NCBI RefSeq assembly: GCF_001611795.1
Contig: NZ_CP015098.1
Location: 3,286,001 to 3,350,000 of the forward strand
From: Streptomyces qaidamensis
GTDB taxonomy: Bacteria > Actinomycetota > Actinomycetes > Streptomycetales > Streptomycetaceae
Length of the DNA stretch: 64,000 bases
Direction of reading: 5' to 3'
How positions within the stretch are numbered: the first letter of the stretch is position 1; each line of letters opens with the position of its first letter. A program made the translations under genes and the position numbers. Shown here piece by piece: positions 1 through 9,226 of this stretch. The notes below the pieces were generated by a model. That model searched no databases. It was not told the DNA's origin and saw nothing but the letters and a program-made list of their open reading frames with translations.

Positions 1-202
1 CCAACCAGTCCACGCGGCTGAAGTCCGTGCTGAATGCCTCGAACCAGTCCAGTCGGGGAGAGCGCTCGTTGGCGCCGTCCGCCGGCACGGGTTCAGCCTC
101 CCGGCACTGCACGTGTTGGCACGGCAGGAACTGGTCGTGCTGCTCGCAGAGACCCTGCTCGTCGCCGGAGAGGTTCGCCATCAGACCGAAGGTGTCGGTC
201 AC
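1..202 (-). CDS. Element-encoded protein, probable ATPase/replication protein, N-terminal part only
   Basis: The gene runs off the left edge on the minus strand. A GTG at 202 overlaps the TGA of the preceding gene by four bases (GTGA), so translation is probably coupled; a second in-frame ATG lies at 181. The visible 67 codons read through without a stop. They include a small Cys/His-containing head (LCEQHD, then QHVQC) followed by DWFEAFSTDFSRVDWL. That last segment resembles the lead-in to the Walker A region of AAA-type ATPases carried by actinobacterial integrative elements and prophages. The Walker motif itself would lie outside the window, so function is inferred from the lead-in and from the nearby integrase. 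It could equally be another element gene. Confidence 0.45.
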   Translation of the reverse strand, partial: MTDTFGLMANLSGDEQGLCEQHDQFLPCQHVQCREAEPVPADGANERSPRLDWFEAFSTDFSRVDWL

Positions 203-631
203 GCTGCCGCCTGCCGCTTGTGCACGTCGACCTGACGGCCGTCACGGAGGCACCGGTACCAGCCGGGCCGGCCGGGGATCGCGACCGGCGGCCAGCCCTC
301 GGAAGCCTGCACGGGGCGCGGCTGGTGGGGCTTGGCGAGCGCGTCCAGCTCGGCGAGCGTCCGCCGATCGGGACGTGCGGCCGGGACGCTTTCTTGAACC
401 ACTGGAGGACGTCGTCGCCGTACTTCCGCCACATCTCGGCGGCCTCGATCACCGACAGGTCGTCGTGACCGTATCGGCGCCACGACTCGGCGGCGTGAGG
501 ATGGCCGCGGCCTTGCGCGGGTCGTTGCCCGGCAACTGCTGCCACTCGGGCGTGCCGTAGGCGGGCACAGCCTGGCGCTGGTTGCCGAGGAGCTCGGTCA
601 ACCCGGGCGGATACCCACAGCGCCACCGCAT
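199..631 (-). pseudogene. Broken DUF2742-like element protein (two frameshifts)
   Basis: Three minus-strand reading frames join into one plausible protein. From an ATG at 631 one frame reads through AYGTPEWQQLPGNDPRKAAA, a pattern I associate with DUF2742 proteins of actinophages and integrative elements. Near 493 one base appears to be missing and sense continues in a second frame with ESWRRYGHDDLSVIEAAEMW and WRKYGDDVLQWFKKAS. Near 385 a second shift moves sense to a third frame (RTLAELDALAKPHQPRPVQA) that ends at 199. None of the three frames alone covers the whole. The protein has no established function. Single-base indels could be assembly errors, but the neighbouring integrase carries a substitution-type nonsense codon, which favours real decay. 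The family name is tentative. Confidence 0.5.
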
Positions 632-830
632 CGGGGGCGTCGCCTCGCGTTGAGGCGCCGCGGTGTTCGTTCACGGTCTTTCCGATCCGAGAGGTTGGCC
701 GTTGGGCGGACGGCCTACGGAAGAGGGGGAGGGCGTGGGCGCGGTGGTGGCGGGACCGCGCCGTGGGATCAGGGCCCCGGGTTCCGCCCGGCCACGAGCC
801 GGGCGGAGTCGACGAGGCCGAGACGGCTGG

Positions 831-1346
831 TCACGCGCTGAGGGCCTGGAGCCGGGCGGTGATGTCGGTGACGAGCAGGTCGGCCGTTTCGTCGCTGGCC
901 GACGGCACCGTCCGCTTCAGCACGCCCGGCAGGATCTCCGGCAGCGCGGCAATGACCTTGTCCAGCGCAAGGACCGGGTCCTTCGCGGCCGCCGTACTGG
1001 CGTGGATGTCGCGCGCCATCTCGGCGAACGCCTTCCGACGGAGGGCGGTGATCTGCCCGTTGGTCACGGCCGCCTGCTCGCCTCGGCACGCCGGGCAGAT
1101 GCGCACCAGTGAGCCGTCGATGTGAAGCCACTTGTCCGCATACGGCGCAGCGGTGTCGTCCACCTCGGTGCGGCAGTCGTGGCAGCGGCCCATCCTGCGA
1201 ATGTCGTCAAGCGCGTCGGCCGCGCTGTCGTACGGGCCGACGAAGACCCGGTGCCCGTCGACGTGCGGGACGGTCAGGTCGACGCTGCCTTCCTCGGCGA
1301 TCTCCGGGGCGATGCCGCGCGGGTTGGTAGCGGACACTCCCAACAT
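831..1346 (-). CDS. Small zinc-ribbon protein of the integrated element, function unknown
   Basis: A 171-residue protein starting at ATG 1346. It has two CxxC knuckles about 35 residues apart (GRCHDCRTE and RICPACRGE), consistent with a single zinc ribbon in the N-terminal half. The C-terminal half (from QITALRRKAFAEMARD to the end) looks helical and acidic. A longer open frame continues upstream to 1682, but that part lies antisense to the XRE gene and is not coding-like. The gene is divergent from the XRE regulator, with about 65 bp between them, the usual layout of a control region in integrated elements. I do not recognise the family. Zinc binding is inferred only from the four cysteines. 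Confidence 0.6.
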   Translation of the reverse strand: MLGVSATNPRGIAPEIAEEGSVDLTVPHVDGHRVFVGPYDSAADALDDIRRMGRCHDCRTEVDDTAAPYADKWLHIDGSLVRICPACRGEQAAVTNGQITALRRKAFAEMARDIHASTAAAKDPVLALDKVIAALPEILPGVLKRTVPSASDETADLLVTDITARLQALSA

Positions 1347-1410
1347 CGAAGAATCCGCCACCGAAATCGCATCCCCGTCGACCGCCTCGCGCACCCGCCG
1401 CGCGAACGAG

Positions 1411-1863
1411 TTGGGCCCTACCGGCGCCCGACTGGCGGAGAACGTCAAGAGGCTGCGCGAATCCATGCCCCTGACCACTGAGCAGCTCGCCGAGCGCGTA
1501 ACGGCCCAGGGCCGCCCGATGCGCGCGAACACCATCACGAAGATCGAGAAGATGCAGCGGCGTGTCGACGTCGACGATCTCGTCGCACTGGCCGTAGCCC
1601 TTGAGGCTCGCCCCGACGCCCTGTTGCTGCCGCCGACGATCGCCGAAGACGAGTTGCAACTGACCGACGGCACGGTCGTCACGGCCTACCTGGCCTGGCG
1701 TTGGATGAACGGGGGGGGATCGCCCGATCGACCTCCCCGAGGAGGACGACGGCACCGCGTACAACCGCTTCCAGGAACGCGCACAACCGTCTGGCCTGCG
1801 CGCCTACTGCGGCGTGTCAGTGGAAGCGATGGAAGCCAAGTTCCAGCGCACCGGGGGGAACCA
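1411..1863 (+). pseudogene. XRE-family helix-turn-helix regulator, frameshifted at a G8 tract
   Basis: From a TTG at 1411 (or ATG 1465, which would cut into the HTH) the frame encodes a classical Cro/C1-type HTH: LAENVKRLRESMPLTTEQLA, then ANTITKIEKMQRRVDVDDLV and ALEARPDALLLPP. Sense holds up to AYLAWRWMNG, then meets eight consecutive G residues at 1711-1718. With seven Gs the protein would continue in the next frame as GDRPIDLPEEDDGTAYNRF and RAQPSGLRAYCGVSVEAMEA. The present sequence instead enters a non-coding-like frame that happens to stay open into the integrase gene. The shift therefore removes the C-terminal region but leaves the HTH intact. A sequencing error or slippage in the G tract is possible. 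The natural stop after the shift could not be fixed. Confidence 0.6.
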
Positions 1864-2988
1864 GTGGCGAGCATTCAGAAGAGGCCGAACGGTAAGTGGC
1901 GGGCTCGGTACCGAGACGAAGCGGGGAAGGAGCACGCCCGGCACTTCACCAAGAAGGTCGACGCGCAACGGTGGCTCGACGAGGTCAGCGCCTCGGTACT
2001 CACCGGCCAGTACGGCGACCCGCGCGCCGGCCGCGTCACGTTCCGGGCCTACGCGGAGCAGTGGCGGCAGGCCAAGCCGCACCGCCCCACGACGCAGGTG
2101 AAGGCGGAGCAGCACCTACGGGTGCACGCCTACCCGGCATTTGGTGACCGGCCGTTGGCGCGGATCCGGCGCAGCGACGTGCAGAGCTGGGTCACCGGGC
2201 TGGAGAAGGGTGGCATGAAGCCGTCGACCGTGCGCACGACCTTCAACACCGTGCACACCGTGCGCGCGGTCTTCCGAGCCGCGGTTTCCGACCGGGTCAT
2301 CGCTGCTTCGCCGTGCACGGATGTCGACCTGCCCGAGGTGCCGCGCCGCAAGGTCGTGCCGCTCACCGTGGATCAGGTCCGCGCGCTGGCCGCGGCGATG
2401 CCCAAGCGGTACCGGGCCCTCATCACCGTGGGCGCCGGCACGGTCCTGAGGCCGGGCGAGCTGTTTGGGCTACAGGTGCGGCACGTCGACTTCTTCAAAC
2501 GGCAGCGGCGCGTCGAGTAGCAGGTGCAGCAGACGAAGGGCGGCGGCACCCGCGTGTGCCCGCCCAAGACGAAGGAGTCAGAGCGGGTCATCCCGCTGCC
2601 GGACGTGGTGCTGCACGCCCTCGTTGCGCACCTGAAGGTGTTCCCGGGCGGGCCGGACGACTTCCTGTTCCGAGACCCGAAGGGCGGCCCTGTGGTCGCT
2701 ACGCGGCTCATGGACAGCGCATGGCGGCCAGCCCGGAACACGGCTGGCCTGCCCGAGGTGACGATGCACCAGCTGCGGCACACCTACGCCTCGCTGCTGA
2801 TCGCGGCGGGCGAGTCGGTGAAGGTCGTGTCGGAGCGCCTCGGGCACACGAACGCTGCGATGACCTTGAACGTGTACAGCCACCTGTTCCCCGACTCGGA
2901 GGACCGGACAAGGCGTGCCATCGACGGCGCGTTCAGCTCCCCGGATCAAGGTGCTGCGGACTCTGGGCGGACTGACGACGCCCTCTGA
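1864..2988 (+). pseudogene. Tyrosine recombinase integrase interrupted by an in-frame amber codon
   Basis: From GTG 1864, with a G-rich Shine-Dalgarno-like stretch just upstream, 374 codons encode a phage/ICE-type tyrosine integrase. The N-terminal arm-binding domain is seen in SIQKRPNGKWRARYRDEAGK. A SAM-like core-binding domain follows (about residues 60-150). The catalytic domain has the box I arginine in GTVLRPGELFGL, HxxR in MHQLRHTYASLL, the second histidine in RLGHTNAAMT and the nucleophile in LNVYSHLFP. Codon 219 (2518-2520) is TAG. The codons around it read VE-stop-QVQQTKGGG, so a single C-to-T change of CAG explains it. The stop separates box I from the other catalytic residues, so the truncated product should be inactive. 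Without suppression or readthrough the element would be immobile. Confidence 0.85.
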
Positions 2989-3012
2989 CCACTAAGCCGC
3001 AGGTCAGAGGGC
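2980..3012. terminator. Perfect 11-bp hairpin between integrase and iolA
   Basis: GCCCTCTGACC (2980-2990) pairs without mismatch with GGTCAGAGGGC (3002-3012) across an 11-nt loop. The integrase TGA lies inside the left arm. The hairpin sits between two convergent genes, 17 bp before the iolA stop codon, so it can serve both directions. It also lies close to where the element should end, but no tRNA or attachment repeat could be recognised beside it. Confidence 0.7.
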
Positions 3013-3028
3013 ACGCAAGGGGGGTGCC

Positions 3029-4531
<1,503 letters not shown>

Positions 4532-4545
4532 GGCCGGGAACTCCT

Positions 4546-6429
4546 TCACAGATGGCGGCGTCGGGTGGAGACGTGCCGTTCGTACAGCTCACGTGCCTTG
4601 ACCGCGGACGGCCGTGTCGCGGTCTCGGCCACGGGTACATCCCACCAGGCCTGCGCGGGAGGCGCGCCCGACACTGTGTCTGCCGTTTGGGTCTCGACGT
4701 AGACACATGTGGGAGTGTCGGCCGCCCGGGCCTCGGCGAGGGCCTCCCGCAGGTCCCGTACGGTCTTCGCGCGCAGGACGCGCATGCCGAGGCTGGCCGC
4801 GTTGGCGGCGAGGTCCACGGGCAGCGGCGGCCCCGTGTACGAGCCGTCCTCGGAGCGGTAGCGGTAGGCGGTGCCGAACCGCTCGCCGCCCACCGACTCC
4901 GACAGCCCGCCGATGGACGCGTAGCCGTGGTTCTGGATGATCAGGACCTTGATCGCGATGCCCTCCTGGACGGCCGTCACGAGCTCCGTCGGCATCATCA
5001 GGTACGTGCCGTCGCCGACCAGCGCCCACACGGGCCGGTCCGGGGCGGCCAGCTTCACGCCGATGGCCGCGGGGATCTCGTAGCCCATGCAGGAATAGCC
5101 GTACTCCAGGTGGTACTGGTCGGGCGACCGGGTGCGCCACAGTTTGTGCAGGTCGCCGGGGAGGGAGCCGGCGGCGTTGATCAGGATGTCCGACGCGTCC
5201 GCGATCTCGTCCAGGGCGCCGAGGACCTGCGGCTGGGTCGGGCGGGTGTCCGGTTCGTCCACCTCGTAGCAGGCGTCGACGCGCTGCTCCCAGCGCTCCT
5301 TGTCCTCGGTGTACTCGGTGGCGTAGCTGCCGGCGACCCGGTACGCGTGCAGGCCCAGGGCGTCCGTGAGCTCTTGCAGGCCGCTGCGGGCGTCCGCGAT
5401 GAGGGGCCGGCCGGCGAGCTTGTGGCCGTCGAAGGGGGCGATGTTGAGGTTGAGGAACCGCACGTCCGGGTTGCCGAACAGCGTGCCGGAGGCGGTGGTG
5501 AAGTCGGTGTAGCGGGTGCCGACGCCGATCACCAGGTCGGCGGTGCGGGCGAGTTCGTCCGCGGTGGCGGTGCCGGTGTGGCCGATGCCGCCGACATCCT
5601 GGGGGTGGTCGTGGCGCAGGGAGCCCTTGCCGGCCTGGGTGGAGGCGACCGGGATGCCGGTGGCCCCTGCGAACTCGGCGAGGGCCTCCTCGGCACGGCT
5701 GTGGTGGACGCCGCCGCCCGCGACCACCAGCGGCCGTTTCGCCGCCCGGATCGCCCGCACGGCCTCGGCCAGTTCCGCCGGGTCGGCGCCGGGCCGCCGT
5801 ACCGCCCAGACGCGCTCGGCGAAGAACTCCTCCGGCCAGTCGTACGCCTCGGCCTGCACGTCCTGGGGCAGGGCGAGGGTGACGGCGCCGGTCTCGACCG
5901 GGTCGGTGAGCACGCGCATCGCGTTCAGCGCCGCGGGGATCAGGGACTCGGGGCGGGTGATCCGGTCGAAGTACCTCGACACCGGGCGCAGGCAGTCGTT
6001 GACCGACACGTCGCCCGCGTACGGCACTTCGAGCTGCTGGAGGACCGGGTCGGCGGGGCGGGTGGCGAAGATGTCACCGGGCAGGAGCAGCACCGGCAGG
6101 TGGTTGATGGTCGCGAGGGCCGCGCCGGTGACGAGGTTGGTGGCGCCCGGGCCGATGGAGGTCGTCACCGCGTGCGTGGACAGGCGGCCGGACTGGCGGG
6201 CGTAGCCGACCGCCGCGTGCACCATGGCCTGTTCGTTGCGGCCCTGGTGGTAGGGCATCTCCTCGGCGTGCTCCAGGAGCGCCTGGCCGATGCCGGCGAC
6301 GTTGCCGTGGCCGAAGATGCCCCAGGTGGCGCCGATGAGCCGCTGCCGGACGCCGTCGCGTTCGGTGTACTGGGCCGCCAGGAAGCGCACCAGCGCCTGT
6401 GCGACCGTCAGCCTCGTCGTCGGGGTCAT
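4546..6429 (-). CDS. iolD: 3D-(3,5/4)-trihydroxycyclohexane-1,2-dione hydrolase
   Basis: A 627-residue thiamine diphosphate enzyme that opens the ring of the trihydroxycyclohexanedione in inositol catabolism, giving 5-deoxyglucuronate. The N-terminal ThDP-PYR domain carries the activating glutamate in YHQGRNEQAMVHAAVGYA. The central domain follows, and the C-terminal PP domain has the cofactor motif GDGTYLMMPTELVTAVQEG followed by IIQNHGYASIGGLSESVG, which is typical of IolD rather than acetolactate synthase. Length fits IolD (about 620-640). The start ATG overlaps the TGA of the upstream iolB remnant by four bases (ATGA), which keeps translational coupling even though that ORF is degenerate. 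The product, 5-deoxyglucuronate, would be the substrate of IolB. Confidence 0.93.
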   Translation of the reverse strand: MTPTTRLTVAQALVRFLAAQYTERDGVRQRLIGATWGIFGHGNVAGIGQALLEHAEEMPYHQGRNEQAMVHAAVGYARQSGRLSTHAVTTSIGPGATNLVTGAALATINHLPVLLLPGDIFATRPADPVLQQLEVPYAGDVSVNDCLRPVSRYFDRITRPESLIPAALNAMRVLTDPVETGAVTLALPQDVQAEAYDWPEEFFAERVWAVRRPGADPAELAEAVRAIRAAKRPLVVAGGGVHHSRAEEALAEFAGATGIPVASTQAGKGSLRHDHPQDVGGIGHTGTATADELARTADLVIGVGTRYTDFTTASGTLFGNPDVRFLNLNIAPFDGHKLAGRPLIADARSGLQELTDALGLHAYRVAGSYATEYTEDKERWEQRVDACYEVDEPDTRPTQPQVLGALDEIADASDILINAAGSLPGDLHKLWRTRSPDQYHLEYGYSCMGYEIPAAIGVKLAAPDRPVWALVGDGTYLMMPTELVTAVQEGIAIKVLIIQNHGYASIGGLSESVGGERFGTAYRYRSEDGSYTGPPLPVDLAANAASLGMRVLRAKTVRDLREALAEARAADTPTCVYVETQTADTVSGAPPAQAWWDVPVAETATRPSAVKARELYERHVSTRRRHL

Positions 6430-6683
6430 CGGTGTCCCTCCCTCTGGGTGGTCACGGATACGCGGCGGTGACGACGGGCGTTCACCCGGGGAGGCCGCTT
6501 ACGCCTCGTCGGGGAGACCTCCGGCGCGGGGCCGTAGCGGGCGGGGAGTTGTCGCTCGCACTTCGCTCCTGCCAAAGCAAAGCGGCCTCCCGCGCCGGAG
6601 GCGATCTGGGCCCGGGACGCGCCCGGGAGAGGGAACTCGTGGTCTTCCGTGCTGTCGCCCGTGGTGAAGGTGCGGGTGTTCAT
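6426..6683 (-). pseudogene. iolB: Remnant of 5-deoxyglucuronate isomerase gene
   Basis: The 85-codon ORF keeps two blocks of the N-terminal third of IolB: RTFTTGDS near the start, and ASGAGGRFALAGAKCERQLP followed by ARYGPAPEVS. In intact IolB (about 290-300 residues) these blocks are separated by roughly 40 more residues, and the cupin core with its metal ligands follows. Here the intervening part is replaced by a short unrelated stretch. Everything after PAPEV is lost, leaving about 30 Arg-rich residues that do not look protein-coding. The ORF sits between the aldolase (stop 6694) and iolD, overlapping iolD by ATGA, exactly where a full gene would be in the operon. It cannot encode a functional isomerase. 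Confidence 0.75.
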
Positions 6684-6693
6684 GAGGCGGCCC

Positions 6694-7575
6694 TCACAGC
6701 AGTCCGACGGCGGTGTCCACGGCGGCGGCCACGTCGCCGTCCGCCGGGTACAGCAGCGAACGCCCCACGACCAGCCCGCACACGGTGGGCAGTTGCAGAG
6801 CGCCGCGCCACTTCTCGTACGCCCCGTCCTGATCGTCGCCCACCTCGCCGCCCAGCAGCACGGCGGGCAGCGTGGAGGTGGCCATGACCTCGGCCATGTC
6901 GTCGGGGTTGTCGGTGACCGGGACCTTCAGCCAGGTGTAGGCGGAGCTGCCGCCGAGACCCGAGGCGATGGCGATCGACTTGGTGACGGCCTCGGCGCAG
7001 AGGTCGTTGCGCAGCCGGCCCTGCTCGTCGCGGTAACTGATGAACGGCTCGACGAAGACGGGGAGTTTGCGGGCGGCCATGGCGTCGACGGCCCGGGCGG
7101 TGGACTCCAGGGTGGTGAGCGAGCCCGGGTCGTCGTAGTCGATGCGCAGGAGCAGCTTGCCCGCGTCGAAGCCGAGGCGCTCGATGTCCTCGGGGCGGTG
7201 GCCGGTGAAGCGGTCGTCGAGCTCGAAGCTCGCGCCCTGGAGGCCGCCGCGGTTCATCGAGCCCAGGACGACCTTGTCGTCGAGGGCGCCGAGCAGGAGC
7301 AGGTCGTCGAGGATGTCGGCGGTGGCGAGGACGCCGTCGACGCCCGGGCGGGACAGGGCCAGGCACAGGCGTTCGAGGAGGTCGGCGCGGTTGGCCATGG
7401 CCAGGCTGCGACCGCCGACGCCGAGGGCGCCGCGGGCCGGGTGGTCGGCGGCGACGATCATCAGGCGGCCGCTCGTGTTCAGCAGCGGCCTCCGGGGGCG
7501 GCGGGCCGCGGCTTCGGCGATCGCCTCCGGGCGGTGGCTGCGCAGGCGGACGAGTTCGAGGACGTCGACGGTCAC
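6694..7575 (-). CDS. Cgl0159-type (beta/alpha)8 aldolase of the inositol operon
   Basis: A 293-residue protein from a GTG at 7575 whose first four bases (GTGA) overlap the iolC stop codon. It resembles the DeoC/LacD-like class I aldolase family found next to iolC in actinobacterial inositol clusters (Cgl0159 family). In this context the expected role is cleavage of 2-deoxy-5-keto-gluconate 6-phosphate to dihydroxyacetone phosphate and malonate semialdehyde, the job of IolJ elsewhere. Visible blocks are LMIVAADHPARGALGVG near residue 40, VVLGSMNRGGLQGASFELDD, and a late GGEVGDDQDGAYEKW. The reaction is inferred from operon position between IolC, which makes the phosphorylated substrate, and IolA, which uses the semialdehyde. 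Confidence 0.75.
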   Translation of the reverse strand: MTVDVLELVRLRSHRPEAIAEAAARRPRRPLLNTSGRLMIVAADHPARGALGVGGRSLAMANRADLLERLCLALSRPGVDGVLATADILDDLLLLGALDDKVVLGSMNRGGLQGASFELDDRFTGHRPEDIERLGFDAGKLLLRIDYDDPGSLTTLESTARAVDAMAARKLPVFVEPFISYRDEQGRLRNDLCAEAVTKSIAIASGLGGSSAYTWLKVPVTDNPDDMAEVMATSTLPAVLLGGEVGDDQDGAYEKWRGALQLPTVCGLVVGRSLLYPADGDVAAAVDTAVGLL

Positions 7576-8522
7576 TGGACGGCTCCCGCGGTGACGGCCG
7601 CCTCGATCTCGGCCGGGGTGGGCATCGCGGAGGAGCACTCCAGACGGGAGGCGACGATGGCACCGGCGGCGTTGGCGTGCCGCATGGTCTTCTCCAGGTC
7701 CCAGCCGGCCAGCAGGCCGTGGACGAGACAGCCGCCGAAGGCGTCGCCGGCGCCGAGGCCGTTGAGGACGTTCACGGGCAGCGGCGGGACCTCGGCGCTC
7801 TCGCCGGCGCTGTTCACCGCCAGGACCCCCTTGGGGCCCTGCTTGACGACGGCCAGCTCGACACCGGCGTCCAGGAGGGCGCGGGCGGCGGCGTGGGGTT
7901 CGCGCACGCCGGTGGCGACCTCCACCTCGTCGAGGTTGCCGACGGCGACGGTGGTGTGGCGCAGGGCCTCGGTGTAGAAGGGGCGGGCCGCGCCGGGGTC
8001 GGTCCAGAACATGGGGCGCCAGTCGAGGTCGAAGACCGTCGTGCCGGACTTGGCGCGGTGGGCGAGGGCCGCGAGGGTCGCCGTACGGCTCGGTTCCTCG
8101 CTCAGGCCCGTGCCCGTGACCCAGAAGACCCGGGCGTCGCGGACGGCGTCGAGGTCGAGCTCGTGGGCGTCGATCTCCAGGTCGGGGGCCTTGGGCTGCC
8201 GGTAGAAGTACAGCGGGAAGTCGTCCGGCGGGAAGACCTCGCAGAAGGTGACCGGCGTGGGCAGGCCGGGGACCGGGGTGACCCAGCGGTCGTCCACGCC
8301 GAAGCCCTTGAGTGCCTCGTGGAGGTAGGTGCCGAAGGGGTCGTCGCCGGTGCGGGTGATCACTGCCGTCCGCCTCCCCAGGCGGGCCGCGGCGACCGCG
8401 ACGTTGCTCGCGGAGCCGCCGAGGAACTTGCCGAAGGACGTGACCTGCGGCAGCGGGACGCCCGTCTGGAGCGGATACAGATCCACTCCGATCCGCCCCA
8501 TGGTGATCAGGTCGTACGCCAT
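7572..8522 (-). CDS. iolC: 5-dehydro-2-deoxygluconokinase
   Basis: A 316-residue PfkB/ribokinase-family sugar kinase that phosphorylates 2-deoxy-5-keto-D-gluconate in inositol degradation. It starts MAYDLITMGRIGVDLYP, has the N-terminal family signature GGSASNVAVAAARLG near residue 35 and the C-terminal signature NGLGAGDAFGGCLVHGL with the catalytic aspartate near residue 256. Length and the LYPLQTGVPL motif match IolC rather than fructokinase. It is first in the minus-strand iol operon and overlaps the next gene by GTGA. The promoter region upstream holds a TGTCCAGACA palindrome. Confidence 0.9.
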   Translation of the reverse strand: MAYDLITMGRIGVDLYPLQTGVPLPQVTSFGKFLGGSASNVAVAAARLGRRTAVITRTGDDPFGTYLHEALKGFGVDDRWVTPVPGLPTPVTFCEVFPPDDFPLYFYRQPKAPDLEIDAHELDLDAVRDARVFWVTGTGLSEEPSRTATLAALAHRAKSGTTVFDLDWRPMFWTDPGAARPFYTEALRHTTVAVGNLDEVEVATGVREPHAAARALLDAGVELAVVKQGPKGVLAVNSAGESAEVPPLPVNVLNGLGAGDAFGGCLVHGLLAGWDLEKTMRHANAAGAIVASRLECSSAMPTPAEIEAAVTAGAVQ

Positions 8523-8581
8523 CGGTGTCCCCTCGGTGCTCGGCTCTCCCCGGTTTTGTAGCCCCCTCTCGACGCCCTGTC

Positions 8582-8600
8582 AATGTTTTGTCCAGACATT
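8582..8600 (-). promoter_or_regulatory. Candidate operator of the iol operon
   Basis: About 60-80 bp before iolC lies AATGTTTTGTCCAGACATT. It contains the perfect palindrome TGTCCAGACA (8589-8598) and a second, offset AATGT...ACATT dyad. Compact dyads of this kind are typical of GntR-family operators. No iol regulator gene is in the window, so the binding protein is unknown. Confidence 0.45.
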
Positions 8601-8962
8601 CGGACCAGATCATGACAGCGCTTTCCGTATGCCCTGGTCGAGATGTCGCGATCCGGGTTTCACGGTTCCGTGGTGTTCAGGCCTCGGTGTCGGTCCCGGC
8701 GCCCGCGCATCGGACTTCGCGTCAAGGCGCCCCGCCGACGGTCCGGAGCGCGCCTTTGCCCCGGCTGTGTCACAAACGCCCCCGTCCTGTCACGTGCGTG
8801 CCGTGTACGCGGGTCTTCCGTCACACCCGGCCCACAGGCCCTGCCCCGTGTCACAGAGAGTCGTTGACCGGACACAGGCTTGTTGATCGCCAGCGCAGCA
8901 CCCGGCTCCCCCGGACGGCCGTCCACGGCCGCCGCCGTGGTGCGCGCGGGGAGGTGCACGTC
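8601..8962. other. Gene-free stretch upstream of the iol operon and the small HTH gene
   Basis: No convincing coding frame is seen. TGTCAC or GTCACA occurs four times in 90 bp on the plus strand (8768-8773, 8788-8793, 8820-8825, 8849-8854). This is a possible cluster of half-sites in the promoter region of the small HTH gene starting at 8963. The regulator is not known. Confidence 0.4.
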
Positions 8963-9163
8963 ATGACCGACCGAAGGCTCTGGTCCTACAAGGAGATCGC
9001 GGCGCACATCCGGGTGCAGCCCGACACCGTTCGGTCCTACCGCAAACACGGGCTGCTGCCCCCGCCCGACCATGTCGAGGGCGGCAAGCCCTACTGGTAC
9101 GCCGACACCGTCCGGGCGTGGGTCGCCTCCAGGCCCGGCAACCGCGGCCGAAGAGCCGAGTGA
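8963..9163 (+). CDS. Small helix-turn-helix DNA-binding protein (MerR/AlpA/excisionase-like fold)
   Basis: A 66-residue protein consisting almost only of a winged-helix motif: WSYKEIAAHIRVQPDTVRSY, then RKHGLLPPPDHVEGGKPYW and WVASRPGN. The pattern (HTH, arginine-rich recognition helix, then GG.P.W...TV..W) is that of the MerR-like helix_turn_helix_17/AlpA and excisionase group. The start ATG at 8963 follows GGGGAGGTGCACGTC, which supplies a Shine-Dalgarno site. It stands alone, convergent with the alcohol dehydrogenase gene and divergent from the iol operon. The target is unknown; local regulation of iol is conceivable but unsupported. Confidence 0.75.
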   Translation: MTDRRLWSYKEIAAHIRVQPDTVRSYRKHGLLPPPDHVEGGKPYWYADTVRAWVASRPGNRGRRAE

Positions 9164-9184
9164 GTCCCTCCCCTGCCTCGGCCT

Positions 9185-9210
9185 CGTGCCCCGCCCTCGC
9201 GTGGGGCACG
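9185..9210. terminator. Short hairpin between convergent HTH and dehydrogenase genes
   Basis: CGTGCCCC (9185-9192) pairs with GGGGCACG (9203-9210) across a 10-nt loop, in the 63-bp gap between two convergent stop codons. It is likely a bidirectional terminator without a T-run, as is common in Streptomyces. Confidence 0.5.
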
Positions 9211-9226
9211 GTCGTCGGCCGGGGTG

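Noticed and set aside
2989..3028. Possible tRNA or attachment core beside the integrase
   Set aside because: The 40 bp contain only the terminator hairpin; no tRNA-like fold or repeated core is visible in the window.
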